A DNA stretch of 64,000 bases from Actinomadura rifamycini DSM 43936 (GTDB lineage: Bacteria > Actinomycetota > Actinomycetes > Streptosporangiales > Streptosporangiaceae), in NCBI RefSeq assembly GCF_000425065.1, contig NZ_AULB01000008.1:62001-126000 (forward strand). The letters run 5' to 3'. The position numbers and the translations under genes were made by a program. The notes under the pieces were generated by a model. It was not told the DNA's origin. It saw only the letters and a program-made list of their open reading frames with translations, and did no database searches. Positions 1-8,629 of the stretch are shown piece by piece (position 1 is the stretch's first letter; each line of letters starts with the position of its first letter).

Positions 1-699
1 CCGGCGCAGGGTGTCCCACGCGGCGCCGTCCGCGCCGGCGTCGGGGCCGCCGAGCAGCGCGTCGGCGCCGACCCGGACGCCGTCCAGCGCGATCCGCGAC
101 AGCGGCTCGGAGATCGCCGACGGCTGCGCGGTGATCGCGACCCGCGACGGCTCGACCAGGAACACGCCGACGCCCGCGCCCTCGACCCGCGCCGGGACGA
201 GGATCCGCGCGGCCTCGCGGGCGCACGGCACGAACGTCTTGACGCCGTCGAGCACATAGCCGTCGCCGTCCCGGCGGGCCGTCGCCCCGACCTCCCCGGC
301 CGGGCCCGGCTCGCGGTACGCGCCGGTCAGGACGGTCTCGCCCTCGGTCAGCGGGGCGAGCAGCGCGCGCTGCTCCGCCGTGCCGTGCCGGGCGATCGGC
401 AGCGCCGCGAGCGCCAGCGACGCGTACGCCGGGACGGGCGCGACCTTCGCGCCGACCTCGCGCAGCACGACGGCCAGCTCGACCGGGCCGAGGCCCGCGC
501 CGCCGACGTCCTCGGGCAGCACGACGCCGAGCAGCCCGGCCTGCGCGAGGGCCTTCCAGGTGCCGCCGTCGAACGCGGGCCCGCCCTTGCCGTGCTCCTC
601 GTCGAACGCCTCCAGCCGTTCGGCCGTCGCCTCGCGCGCCAGGACGTCCGCGGCGAGGCCGCGGAGTTCGCCCCGGGTCTCGTCGAGGTTGAAGTCCAC
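1..699 (-). CDS. Acyl-CoA dehydrogenase, N-terminal part (runs off the window)
   Basis: 233 codons are open from a GTG at 699 to the window edge, so the C-terminal catalytic part is missing here. The protein starts MDFNLDETRGELRGLAADVL and has the all-helical N-terminal domain followed by the start of the middle beta domain typical of FadE flavoproteins, which oxidise acyl-CoA to enoyl-CoA. A GGAAGGGAG-like ribosome site precedes the GTG; a nearby ATG is in another frame. It diverges from the KstR-like TetR gene, and a palindrome at 751-772 lies between them, which fits FadE genes of steroid or lipid side-chain degradation. The substrate cannot be told from this half. Confidence 0.85.
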   Translation of the reverse strand, partial: MDFNLDETRGELRGLAADVLAREATAERLEAFDEEHGKGGPAFDGGTWKALAQAGLLGVVLPEDVGGAGLGPVELAVVLREVGAKVAPVPAYASLALAALPIARHGTAEQRALLAPLTEGETVLTGAYREPGPAGEVGATARRDGDGYVLDGVKTFVPCAREAARILVPARVEGAGVGVFLVEPSRVAITAQPSAISEPLSRIALDGVRVGADALLGGPDAGADGAAWDTLRR

Positions 700-750
700 T
701 CATCCGCTCCCTTCCAGGAGGTGCGGCCGGCCGCGCCGACCCCACGGCCG

Positions 751-772
751 AAAGTAGAACAGATTCTACTTT
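751..772. promoter_or_regulatory. Inverted repeat, KstR-like operator candidate
   Basis: Two perfect 9-bp arms (AAAGTAGAA / TTCTACTTT) are separated by CAGA. The core TAGAACAGATTCTA resembles the KstR box TnnAACnnGTTnnA but has ATT in place of GTT. It lies 52 bp upstream of the acyl-CoA dehydrogenase start. A second weak AACAGGTT core is at 882-889 and a CAAC/GTTG palindrome at 894-902, just before the TetR gene. Confidence 0.6.
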
Positions 773-949
773 GTGTCCAGAGGGTTGATCGGCGCCCGTT
801 CGGGCGCGATTCACCTAGCATGGCCGCGTGGACGGGACGGCGACGGACGGTCGCACGGCACCCTGCGCCGACCGTTCAGATAACAGGTTCTTGCAACCGT
901 TGTAGGCTGGGGGCGACACGGCGGGCGATCGGGCCCGCCCGAAGGGAAT

Positions 950-1633
950 GTGAGGACCGTGACCGCAGAGCCGACCGTGGCCGAGGACGAGAGCCCGGGT
1001 CAGCCCGCCGGGCGGGCGGGCCAGAACGCGCGGTCCCGCAGCCAGCACCAGCGGCGCAAGCGTATCGTCCAGGCGGCGGCCGCGCTCGCGTCGCGCGGCG
1101 GCATCGACGCCATGCAGATGCGCACCGTCGCCGAACGGGCCGGGGTGGCGCTCGGCACCCTCTACCGCTACTTCCCGTCGAAGGACGACCTCGTCGTCGC
1201 CGTCGTCGGCGAGGAGATCGAACTGCTCGAACGCAGCATCGAGCGCCGCCCGCCCCGCGCGGGCACGTCCCCGCAGCGGGCGGTGGAGGCGCTGATGCGC
1301 GCCACCCGCGGCCTGATGCGGGAGCCGGAGCTGGCCGCCGCGCTGATCCGGTCGCTGCTGCTGTCGGACGTCCAGACCGACTTCAGCGACCGGATGACCG
1401 GCCTGCTGCTGCGCGCCGCCCTCGGGCCCGAGACCGGCGCGACCGACGGCGGCGCGCCCGAGAGCGGCGCGCCGGAGCCGGGCGCCCGCGTGGACGACCC
1501 ACGGCGGGTGATGGCGCGCGCGCTCACCGCCGTCTGGACGATGGAGATGATCGAGATGCTGCGCGGGCAGGCCGGGGCCGACGAGATCCAGGCCCGCCTG
1601 GAGATCGCCGCCGCGCGGCTCCTCGCCGACTGA
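950..1633 (+). CDS. TetR-family regulator, KstR-like
   Basis: 227 residues. The N-terminal TetR helix-turn-helix is clear (QMRTVAERAGVALGTLY followed by RYFPSKDDLV), and this block closely matches the mycobacterial cholesterol repressor KstR as I recall it (QMRAVADRADVAVGTLY). The ligand-binding half is less conserved and contains an Ala/Gly/Pro/Glu-rich loop around residues 160-185. The start is either GTG 950 or GTG 959; GAAGGGA at 941-947 is close to the first and about 11 nt from the second. It diverges from an acyl-CoA dehydrogenase gene and several KstR-type boxes occur elsewhere in the window, so it probably represses a sterol or lipid catabolic regulon. KstR orthology is inferred from residue similarity only. 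Confidence 0.8.
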   Translation: MRTVTAEPTVAEDESPGQPAGRAGQNARSRSQHQRRKRIVQAAAALASRGGIDAMQMRTVAERAGVALGTLYRYFPSKDDLVVAVVGEEIELLERSIERRPPRAGTSPQRAVEALMRATRGLMREPELAAALIRSLLLSDVQTDFSDRMTGLLLRAALGPETGATDGGAPESGAPEPGARVDDPRRVMARALTAVWTMEMIEMLRGQAGADEIQARLEIAAARLLAD

Positions 1634-1640
1634 ACGCGGA

Positions 1641-1673
1641 CGGGCGGCCGGAGGACCCGCCTCCGGCCGCCCG
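1641..1673. terminator. Strong hairpin between convergent genes
   Basis: A 14-bp perfect stem (CGGGCGGCCGGAGG and its complement) with a 5-nt ACCCG loop lies just after the TetR stop and before the stop of the convergent gene. It has no clear T-run, so it would act as a GC-rich bidirectional terminator. Confidence 0.6.
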
Positions 1674-1685
1674 TCGCGTTCCGCG

Positions 1686-2690
1686 CTACGGAAGCTGCCC
1701 GGCGTCGTCCACGATCCCGGTCTTCACCTGGACCGTCAGCCGCATCAGGTCGCCCTTGCGGAACGCGAGGGTCCCGTCCTCTCCCCGCGTCGAGTGCTCC
1801 CTGATCGCGACGGCCCGCTCACCGAGGTAGCCGTACGTCTTCGGGTCGAAGAGGATCTCCTCGTGGAGGTACCCCTCGGTGATCCGGCCGAGGGCGATCG
1901 CCTGCCGCCCGGACATGTCCAGGCGCCCCTCGACGAGCGTCACGTCCGGGATCTGCTTGATCGCCCGGAACACCGCCGCCTCCAGCTTCGGCGGCAGCAC
2001 GTTGTCCCGCAGGATCGCGCTGAGCGTCGTGTAAGCCGTCGCGTAGCGCCCCTCGGCGGTCTCGCCGAGCCCGCCCATGTCCGCGTAGACCCACGTCAGC
2101 AGCGCGTCCGGGTCCGTCGGCAGCTTCGCCAGGCTCGCGTAGTCCGACGGCGGCGACCCCGCGATCATCGGCGACCGTTCGAGCCGCCCGTTCTCCATGT
2201 ACGCGATCATCTTGCCGTCGGCGCGCGTCCAGCTCTTGTTCGTGCGCGTGTCGGCCGGGTCGTCCGACAGGGGCCCGTTGGGGGTGTCGCCGCGCCGCGA
2301 CCGCGACTCGACGTAGACCCACTGGTCGGGGCGGGGCGCGGTGAACGCGCGGGTCTCCGCGGACATCGCGGCCCGCTCCAGCAGCTCGGACGCGTTCGCG
2401 ACCGGTCCCGCCGGGATGCCCGGGACGACCGGCGCCGGCCGTCCGTGCTCGTCCACGCCGCCCGACTGGAGCACCGTCACGCCGACGACGGCGGCGGTGG
2501 CGAGCGCGCCGACCGCGGCGAGCCGGATCCCGAGGCGGGGGAGGCGCCCGCCGGGGGCGTGCCGGGGCGCCGCGGCGGGCGCGCGTCCGGCGGTGCGGTC
2601 CATGAGGGCGGCGCGGGCGCCGGTCCGGGCGGCGGACGAGGGCGCCGCCGGCTCGTCCCACGCCTCGCGCAGGGCGTCGATGTCGTTCAT
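1686..2690 (-). CDS. CU044_5270-type membrane-anchored protein, sigma-factor partner
   Basis: 334 residues. A short cytosolic N-terminus with an Ala/Arg-rich stretch is followed by one membrane segment (about residues 52-72, LAAVGALATAAVVGVTVL) and a large extracytoplasmic domain with WVYVESRSRR and the ending LTVQVKTGIVDDAGQLP. This matches the actinobacterial CU044_5270 family, which is habitually encoded after an ECF-like sigma factor. Its ATG overlaps the sigma-factor stop by 4 nt (ATGA), indicating translational coupling. A role as an anti-sigma or envelope sensor is inferred from context; no ZAS zinc motif is visible. Confidence 0.8.
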   Translation of the reverse strand: MNDIDALREAWDEPAAPSSAARTGARAALMDRTAGRAPAAAPRHAPGGRLPRLGIRLAAVGALATAAVVGVTVLQSGGVDEHGRPAPVVPGIPAGPVANASELLERAAMSAETRAFTAPRPDQWVYVESRSRRGDTPNGPLSDDPADTRTNKSWTRADGKMIAYMENGRLERSPMIAGSPPSDYASLAKLPTDPDALLTWVYADMGGLGETAEGRYATAYTTLSAILRDNVLPPKLEAAVFRAIKQIPDVTLVEGRLDMSGRQAIALGRITEGYLHEEILFDPKTYGYLGERAVAIREHSTRGEDGTLAFRKGDLMRLTVQVKTGIVDDAGQLP

Positions 2691-3268
2691 CGGATGGTGT
2701 CCTCTCCCAGGTCGAAGCCGCCGCCCAGTGCGGCACGGATCTTCTTGCGGGCCCGGTGCAGCCGCGACCGGGCCGTCCCGGCCGGGATGCCGAGCGCCTC
2801 GGCCGCCTCCTGCACGCCGAGGTCGGCCCAGGCGACCAGGAGCAGCACGTCCCGGTCGCCGCGCGACAGCTTCCGCAGCGCCTTGGCGAGCGGCCCGCGC
2901 GCGGCCTGCGCGTCGAGCCGCCCGGCGACGCGGTCGGCGTGCCCGGCGTCGGCGGCGGGAGCCGCGGCGCGGGCCAGCGCCCGGTACTGGCGGGCCTCCG
3001 CGCGGTGCTGCCGCGCGATCAGGTTGGACGCGATCCCGTACAGCCAGGGCCGGACGTCCGCGCGGGACGCGTCGTAGCTCCCGCGCCGGTCGAACGCGAT
3101 CAAGAACGTCTCGGCGGCCACGTCGTCGGCGAGCGTCGGCCCGAGGCGCCGCGACGCGTACCCGTGGATCGCGGCGTAGTGCCGGTCGAACAGGGCGGCG
3201 AAGCACTCCGGTTCCGTCAGCGAGCGCCGGACGATCTCGGTGTCGCCGTCGATGGCGGGCGCCGTCAT
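2687..3268 (-). CDS. RNA polymerase sigma-70 family factor (ECF type)
   Basis: 193 residues. Region 2 (FAALFDRHYAAIHGYASRRL then DDVAAETFLIAFDRR) and region 4 (LLLVAWADLGVQEAAEALGI then PAGTARSRLHRARKKI) are both present and complete, with no region 1 or 3, as in ECF sigma factors. It would direct core polymerase to a small regulon, likely including its own operon. It is the first gene of a two-gene operon with the overlapping CU044_5270-type membrane gene. The start is ATG 3268. Confidence 0.9.
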   Translation of the reverse strand: MTAPAIDGDTEIVRRSLTEPECFAALFDRHYAAIHGYASRRLGPTLADDVAAETFLIAFDRRGSYDASRADVRPWLYGIASNLIARQHRAEARQYRALARAAAPAADAGHADRVAGRLDAQAARGPLAKALRKLSRGDRDVLLLVAWADLGVQEAAEALGIPAGTARSRLHRARKKIRAALGGGFDLGEDTIR

Positions 3269-3671
3269 GCGCGCCCGCCCGGCGGATCAGGGGGACGCGG
3301 GCGGTCCGGGAACGCCGCCCGCGTGGGGTCAGGGATCATGTCGTGCCTTCCGCTGTGAGCGTCGGTCACTCCCGCTTCGCCGATCCCCCGGCGCGCGTTC
3401 GCGGTTTTTTCCGCCGAGACGGGCGGCCCCTTCGACGACAACGGGATACACACTGAAAAAGCCCTCGAAGGCGATTCATTGTGGCCGATCGTCCTCGCCC
3501 GTACAGTCCGGCATGCGGGCTCCTCCCCGCCGCGAGGCCCCGCCCCGGCCGCCGCTCCCCGCGGCGGGCGGCCGCTCCCCCCACCGTGGGCGGCCGGGGC
3601 GTTCCGCTGTGTGACCGGCCCGTCCCGGACTACGCTGGGCGCCGACAGCGCCGGGACGAAGAAGGTGTGCA
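3269..3671. other. Intergenic region with no gene seen
   Basis: Divergent gap between the sigma-factor gene and the DUF397 gene. It must hold both promoters. It contains a short AT-richer stretch around 3440-3480 but I see no convincing gene, repeat or RNA. Confidence 0.5.
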
Positions 3672-3908
3672 GTGACCGAGCAGGAACCGATCCTCAGCGA
3701 CGGGGTCATCATCGAGTTCGTCGACGGCGGCGACGTCCCCGTCCGGCACAAGGACTTCGGTGAGCGGGCCGTCGTGATGCGCGACGCGAAGAACCCCGAG
3801 GGCCCGATCCTCTACTTCACCGAGGCCGAGTGGGACGCCTTCATCGCGGGCGTCAAGGACGGCGAGTTCGACGACCTCCTGGAGGAGGAGCCCGCCGAGG
3901 GGGCCTGA
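3672..3908 (+). CDS. DUF397 protein
   Basis: 78 residues, acidic. The segment GPILYFTEAEWDAFIAGVKD is the signature end of DUF397, a small actinobacterial family usually found beside a helix-turn-helix partner (XRE/Scr1 type) and implicated in regulation of development or antibiotic production. Here it stands alone with no HTH partner in the adjacent genes. The start is GTG 3672, about 5 nt after GAAGGTG. Molecular function is unknown; it may be a regulator-binding antitoxin-like protein. Confidence 0.8.
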   Translation: MTEQEPILSDGVIIEFVDGGDVPVRHKDFGERAVVMRDAKNPEGPILYFTEAEWDAFIAGVKDGEFDDLLEEEPAEGA

Positions 3909-4028
3909 CCCCCGCTCCGGCCCCGCGCTCCGCTCCGGACCGCGGGGCCGAATTGCCCCGGTTTCGACGGGCATGTACCCCTCATCGGACGAGCCCGCCG
4001 CGCGGGCGGGCGGTCGAAGGGGGCGACC

Positions 4029-5381
4029 ATGACCGACGTCGAGATCATCGAGACCGCCGCACTGGGCGACCGCAGCCACGTCGCGCACGACGGCGGGCAC
4101 GCCATCGTCATCGACCCGCAGCGCGACCTCGACCGCGTCTCCCGCGTCCTGGACGGACTCGGGGTGCGCTGCGCGCTCGTCCTGGAGACGCACGTCCACA
4201 ACGACTACGTGTCCGGCGGCCTCGAACTGGCCCGCGCCACCGGCGCCGACCACGGCCTCCCGGCGTCCGCCCTCCTCGCGTTCGACCACCGCCCGCTGGC
4301 CGACGGCGACGAACTCGACGTCGGCGACCTGCACGTCCGGGCCGTCGCCACCCCCGGCCACACCGACGCCCACCTCGCCTACGCCGTCGACGGCCCGGGC
4401 GGGACGGCCCTGTTCACCGGGGGCTCCCTCCTCTACGGGACGGTCGGCCGCACCGACCTCGTGGCCCGGTCCCGCACCCGCGAACTCGCCCGCGCCCAGT
4501 ACCGCTCCGCCCGCCGGCTCGCCGGCGTCGCCGGCGACGACGCCCGCGTCTACCCGACGCACGGGTTCGGCAGCTTCTGCTCGTCCGCCCCCGCCACCGA
4601 CGACGCCGTGTGGACGCTCGGCGACGAACGCGCCCGCAACGACGCGCTGACCGAACCGTCCGAGGACGCCTTCGTCGACCGCCTCGTCGCGGGCCTCTCC
4701 GCCTACCCGCGCTACTACGCCCAGATGGGCGAGCGGAACATCGCGGGCGCCGGCCCCGCCGACCTCTCCCCGCCCGCCCCCGTCGCCCCGGACGAGCTCG
4801 CCGCCCGCATCGCGCGCGGCGCATGGGTCGTCGACCTGCGGTCCCGCACCGCCTACGCCGCCTCCCACGTCCGGGGCACGGTCGGCGTCGAGCTCTCCCG
4901 CCCGTTCGCCACCTACATCGGCTGGCTGATCCCCTGGGGCGCCCCGATCACCCTGATGTCCGACTCCCCCGAGCAGATCGCGGAGGCGCAGCGCCAGCTC
5001 GTCCGCATCGGCATCGAGCGCCCGGCGGGCGCCGCCGTCGGGCCGCCCGAGGCCGCCGCCCCGGGCAGCGTCACCGGCTACCCCACCGCCGCGTTCGCCG
5101 ACGTCCCCTCGGGCGCGACCGTCCTGGACGTCCGCCGCGCGGACGAGCGCGCCCGCGGCGCCGTCGTCGGCTCGATCGGCGTCCCGCTGCACACCCTCGG
5201 CGCCCTCGTCGACGAGCTTCCCGGCGACGAGCTGTGGGTGCACTGCGCGAGCGGCTACCGGGCGTCGATCGCCGCGAGCCTCCTGGACCGCGCCGGCCGC
5301 GACGTCGTCCTGATCGACGACGACTACGCCGCCGCCGACGCCGCGGGCCTCACGACGTCCCCCGCCGCGGGCTGGGCGTGA
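4029..5381 (+). CDS. MBL-fold hydrolase fused to two rhodanese domains
   Basis: 450 residues. Residues 1-240 form a metallo-beta-lactamase domain of the persulfide dioxygenase type: ETHVHNDYVSGG (HxHxD), TPGHTDAHLAY and PTHGFGSFCSS. The Asp usual in TGD is Gly (FTGGSLLYGTVGRTDL), which I recall also in other rhodanese-fused members. Rhodanese domain 1 (about 255-330) lacks the active Cys (MSDSPEQ); domain 2 (about 360-445) has it (VHCASGYRAS). Such proteins oxidise or transfer persulfide sulfur in the cytosol. The start ATG has GAAGGGGG upstream. Single-gene unit; nothing shows how it is regulated. Confidence 0.85.
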   Translation: MTDVEIIETAALGDRSHVAHDGGHAIVIDPQRDLDRVSRVLDGLGVRCALVLETHVHNDYVSGGLELARATGADHGLPASALLAFDHRPLADGDELDVGDLHVRAVATPGHTDAHLAYAVDGPGGTALFTGGSLLYGTVGRTDLVARSRTRELARAQYRSARRLAGVAGDDARVYPTHGFGSFCSSAPATDDAVWTLGDERARNDALTEPSEDAFVDRLVAGLSAYPRYYAQMGERNIAGAGPADLSPPAPVAPDELAARIARGAWVVDLRSRTAYAASHVRGTVGVELSRPFATYIGWLIPWGAPITLMSDSPEQIAEAQRQLVRIGIERPAGAAVGPPEAAAPGSVTGYPTAAFADVPSGATVLDVRRADERARGAVVGSIGVPLHTLGALVDELPGDELWVHCASGYRASIAASLLDRAGRDVVLIDDDYAAADAAGLTTSPAAGWA

Positions 5382-5389
5382 CGGCCCGC

Positions 5390-5744
5390 CGTCCGGGCCA
5401 CCGGAGCGCGCCGGGGCGGCGGTGGACGAACGGGGGGCCGGGACCGCCCGCGGCGGCGGCCGCGTCCCGGACGAGGCCGTGGTCCGGGGAGAGCGCGCGG
5501 GCCGGGTCGGTGCGGGCGGCGTCCCCGGTGAGGGCGTGCGCCCGGCGGCGGCAGCCGCCGAAGTCGGTCTCGCGGCGGGGGCACTCCCGGCACGGGCCGG
5601 TCATCCAGCTCGTGCCCCGGTAGGCGCTGAAGGCCGGCGAGTCCGTCCAGACCCGGGCGAGGGGCTCGTCCCGGACGTTCGGAACGCGAGGTCGGTGATC
5701 CCGTAGGCGGCCGGGCACGGCAGCGCGGTGCCGTCCGGCCCCAC
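5390..5744 (-). pseudogene. pqqE: Decayed 3' remnant of pqqE (PQQ synthesis radical SAM protein)
   Basis: Read on the minus strand, VGPDGTALPCPAAYGITDLAF is followed after a 1-nt frameshift by NVRDEPLARVWTDSPAFSAY, then RGTSWMTGPCRECPRRETDF and GGCRRRAHALTGDAARTDPA. This is the PqqE SPASM/C-terminal signature (family: RGTDWMPEPCRSCDRRE, GGCRCQAFALTGDA, DPVCALSP). The radical-SAM core is absent, the reading frame is broken, and two cluster-ligand Cys are now Arg (CRC to CRR; DPVC to DPAR). No other pqq gene is in the window, so this is a gene relic, probably the end of a deleted pqq operon. The ends are approximate. Confidence 0.75.
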
Positions 5745-5755
5745 GGGGCGGCGGG

Positions 5756-6199
5756 TCAGGCGGGGGCGCCGGGATCCCAGTGGGCGAGGTCGCGCATGGC
5801 GGCGGCGGTGCGCAGGAACCCGTCGTCCCCGAGGAGCTCCCGCAGCTCGGCATTGAACCGGTCGATCTCGGGTTGGGCGGCGCGGAGCGCGGCGCGCCCG
5901 CCGGCGGTCAGCTCCAGCACCACGGCGCGGTGCTCGCGCGGATGCGCCCGCCGCGCCACGAGCCCCGCCTTGACGAGCCGGGCGACGAGCGCGGTCACGG
6001 CCGACTCGCGCAGCCCCAGGGTGCGGGCGAGCCCGCGCTGGGTGACGTCCGGCCCCTCCCGTACGGCGAGCAGCGCGCCGAGCTGGGCGGTGGTCACCCC
6101 GGCGGCGGCGAGGCAGCGCCGGTCGGCGACCGTGCGCAGCCGGTGCGCCGCCCGTTGCAGCAGGAAGAACAGACGCGGATCGGGCTCAGCCTCGGACAT
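5756..6199 (-). CDS. MarR-family transcriptional regulator
   Basis: 147 residues with the winged helix-turn-helix of MarR: VTTAQLGALLAVREG, then QRGLARTLGLRESAVTALVA, then the wing RRAHPREHRAVVLELTAGG. It is divergent from the thioesterase gene at 6306, and a perfect 22-bp palindrome sits in the shared promoter, which makes it the likely repressor of both genes. The ligand is unknown; thioesterase neighbours suggest an acyl or aromatic acid. The start is ATG 6199. Confidence 0.88.
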   Translation of the reverse strand: MSEAEPDPRLFFLLQRAAHRLRTVADRRCLAAAGVTTAQLGALLAVREGPDVTQRGLARTLGLRESAVTALVARLVKAGLVARRAHPREHRAVVLELTAGGRAALRAAQPEIDRFNAELRELLGDDGFLRTAAAMRDLAHWDPGAPA

Positions 6200-6250
6200 A
6201 GCGCGATCCTGGCAGACCCCGCGAGCCGGCGACGCCCGCGCGGTGGGGCG

Positions 6251-6280
6251 TTGACACGCGGGGAGACGGCCCGGCATTCT
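6251..6280 (+). promoter_or_regulatory. Sigma-70-like promoter for the thioesterase gene
   Basis: A consensus -35 TTGACA at 6251-6256 and a weak -10 (CATTCT, 6275-6280) are 18 bp apart. The -10 touches the palindrome at 6279-6300, so regulator binding would block transcription. Confidence 0.5.
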
Positions 6281-6300
6281 CACTTCACTAGTGAAGTGAG
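6279..6300. promoter_or_regulatory. Perfect 22-bp palindromic operator (MarR box candidate)
   Basis: Arms CTCACTTCACT and AGTGAAGTGAG are exact reverse complements with no spacer. It lies between the divergent MarR and thioesterase genes and ends 5 nt before the thioesterase start, overlapping its ribosome-binding region. Confidence 0.75.
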
Positions 6301-6305
6301 GTGGC

Positions 6306-6740
6306 ATGGACACGACGGTGGATCTGGCGACCGCGCAGCAGGTGCTGGCGGCGCAACCCTTCAACACGCTCGTCGGCGCGCGGCTGGTCGCCTTCGGCGA
6401 CGGGGAGGCGACGCTCGAACTGGACGTCCACGACGGCCTGCGGCAGCAGAACGGCCACGTGCACGGCGGGGTGCTCGGCTACCTGGCGGACAACACCCTG
6501 ACGTTCGCCGCGGGGAGCGTGGTGGGGACCCGGCTGATCACCGCGGGGTTCACCATCGACTACCTGCGCCCCGCCCACGGGACGCTGCTGCGGGCGCACG
6601 CCCGGATCGTCCGCGCCGGCCGGACCCGGGTCGTGTGCCGCTGCGACATCGCGGCGGTCGCCGCCGACGGGACGGAGCGGCTGTGCGCGGCCGCGCAGGG
6701 CACGATCGCCGTGCCCGGGGAGCGCGCGTTCGCGTCCTGA
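6306..6740 (+). CDS. PaaI-type hotdog thioesterase
   Basis: 144 residues with the 4HBT/PaaI hotdog fold signature: QNGHVHGGVLGYLADNTLTF (the HGG helix) and TAGFTIDYLRPAHGTLLRA. Members hydrolyse acyl- or aryl-CoA thioesters in the cytosol. The gene is divergent from a MarR gene and its promoter region carries the 22-bp palindrome, so it is probably induced when a small acid releases the repressor. AGGTGG a few bases upstream is the likely ribosome site. Confidence 0.85.
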   Translation: MDTTVDLATAQQVLAAQPFNTLVGARLVAFGDGEATLELDVHDGLRQQNGHVHGGVLGYLADNTLTFAAGSVVGTRLITAGFTIDYLRPAHGTLLRAHARIVRAGRTRVVCRCDIAAVAADGTERLCAAAQGTIAVPGERAFAS

Positions 6741-6752
6741 CGCCGTCCCGGG

Positions 6753-7754
6753 TCACGCGCCCGCGAGGTCGTCCCACCGGGCGCGCACGGCCCGCTCGCC
6801 GTCCGGGGTGAGCTCGCCGAGCAGGCGGAGCCGCGCCAGGCCGCCGTCGGGGTGCACGTCCACGCGCACGAGGGACGCCTCCACGGGCGGCACGCGGAAC
6901 CGGTGGCGGGTGTCGGGCCGGACCCGGGTCCGCGGCAGGACGTCGTGGGAGGGCGCCCGGCCGCCGTCGCGCATCGCCCGGACGGCGACCTCGGCGGGGG
7001 CGTTGAACTTCAGGTTCGTCGTGTCGACCTCGACCAGCGTGACCAGGCCCGGGCCGGCGAGGCGCACGAGCGCCCAGTCGTGCCCGGGGCCGCGGCGGCG
7101 CGCCGTCTCCCAGCCCTCCGCCTGGGTGCGGGCGAGGCCGGGGAGCAGCATGTTGCCGGGCGACGAGTAGAACGCGTCCGAGCACCCGACCACCCGCGCG
7201 CCGTTCTCGAGGGCGGCGAGGTCCACCGTGAGCCCGGTCAGCAGCCGCGGATCCGGGACGACCTCGCCGTGCACGCGCAGCCGCGCGATGCCGCCGTCCG
7301 GGAACATGTTCAGCCGGACGTGCGTGAACAGCCGCCCCGCGTCGACGGGGAACGCGTGCGCGGCGTCGCCCCCCAGCGGCGACTTCGGGACGATCTCGAC
7401 CCAGTCGGCGTCCGCGAGTTCGGCGGGGCCCGGGTACCCGTCGGCGCGGCACGCCTCGACGGACGCGTGCGGCGGATAGTTGCCTCTGAACCAGGCGGTG
7501 TCGACGACGACGCCGCGGACCACGCCGGGCAGGCCGAGCCGGACGAGCGCCCAGTCGTGCCCGGGGCCGCGCCGCCGGGCCGTCTCCCACCCGTCGTACT
7601 CCTGCCCCTTCGGCCCGAACGTCTCCGGGCGGAACGCGGGCGCCCACGGGTTGATCAGGTTCTCCTTCGCCGCGAACGACTCGTCGCCGGCGGCGAGCAC
7701 CGAGCCGCCGAGCGTCCGGACGGCCAGGTCGGGGAGCGCGGCGAAGCCGGTCAC
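6753..7754 (-). CDS. alc: Allantoicase
   Basis: 333 residues made of two homologous allantoicase domains; each contains the block GWETARRRGPGHDWALVRL (around residues 49 and 206). It hydrolyses allantoate to ureidoglycolate and urea in purine breakdown. GTG 7754 is chosen because it overlaps the allantoinase stop by 4 nt (GTGA). It is the last gene of the purine operon. It lies downstream of the IS-broken allantoinase gene, so its transcription and coupled translation may be reduced even though its own frame is intact. Confidence 0.92.
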   Translation of the reverse strand: MTGFAALPDLAVRTLGGSVLAAGDESFAAKENLINPWAPAFRPETFGPKGQEYDGWETARRRGPGHDWALVRLGLPGVVRGVVVDTAWFRGNYPPHASVEACRADGYPGPAELADADWVEIVPKSPLGGDAAHAFPVDAGRLFTHVRLNMFPDGGIARLRVHGEVVPDPRLLTGLTVDLAALENGARVVGCSDAFYSSPGNMLLPGLARTQAEGWETARRRGPGHDWALVRLAGPGLVTLVEVDTTNLKFNAPAEVAVRAMRDGGRAPSHDVLPRTRVRPDTRHRFRVPPVEASLVRVDVHPDGGLARLRLLGELTPDGERAVRARWDDLAGA

Positions 7755-8621
7755 GCGGTCTCCGATCGGGTCAGCGGGCGGCCGGCCGGGGCGCCGCCGG
7801 CGGGCGCGCCGCGCAGCCAGGTCGTCCGGACGGCGCCGGTGAGGGCGCGGCCCGCGTACGGCGTGCCGGGGTGGCGGTGGTGGAGGGCGGCGGGGTCGAC
7901 GGTGAACGCCGCGTCGGGGTCGAAGGCGACGAGGTCGGCGTCCCGGCCGACCTCGATGGCGCCCTTGCCGGGGACGCGGGCGAGCGCGGCGGGCGCCGCG
8001 GACATCCAGCGGACGACGTCGGCGAGCCCGTGGCCGCGGGCGCGCGCGGCCGTCCAGACGGCGGGCAGGCCGAGCTGGAGGGACGACACGCCGCCCCACG
8101 CGGACGCGAAGTCGCCGCGTTTCAGTTCGGGCGCGCAGGGCGAGTGGTCGGTGACGACGCACGAGATGACGCCGTCGGCGAGGCCCCGCCACAGTTCGTC
8201 CCGGTTGCCGGGGTCGCGGATGGGCGGGCAGCACTTGAACGCGGTCGCGCCGTCCGCGACGTCGTCGGCGGTGAGGGCGAGGTAGTGCGGGCAGGTCTCG
8301 GCGGTGACGGGCAGCCCGGCGGCCCGCGCCGCCGCGAGCGGGGCGAGGCAGTCGGCCGCCGAGAGGTGCAGGACGTGCGCGCGGACGCCCGTCTCCGCGG
8401 CGAGCCGCACGACCCGTTCGACCGCGCGGCGCTCGGCCGAGGGCGGGCGGGACGCGAGGAACGCGGCGTAGCCCCCGCCGGCGGGGGCCGTCAGGGCGGC
8501 GGGGTCCTCGGCGTGCACGACGGCGAGGCCGCCGAACGACGCGATCTCGGCGAACGCGTCCCGCATCTCGTCCGGGGACAGCGGCGGGAACTCCGGGACC
8601 CCCGAGTCGGCGGTGAAGCAC
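7751..8621 (-). pseudogene. allB: Allantoinase, 3' fragment (interrupted by IS)
   Basis: 290 complete codons of the C-terminal two thirds of allantoinase: CFTADSGVPEFPPL, HAEDP, HVLHLSAADC, AETCPHYLALTADDV, KCCPPIRD and VVTDHSPC carry the metal-binding and substrate residues of the amidohydrolase barrel. The fragment has no start of its own and begins with the last base of a codon whose first two bases lie at 10361-10362. Together with the 5' fragment it is 1314 nt, exactly 438 codons, when the element 8622-10360 is removed. Interrupted, it should give no active enzyme. Confidence 0.9.
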
Positions 8622-8629
8622 GTCAGCTT

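Noticed and set aside
3265..3453. A 62-codon minus-strand frame upstream of the sigma factor
   Set aside because: It overlaps the sigma-factor start, lacks a ribosome site and shows no recognisable sequence.
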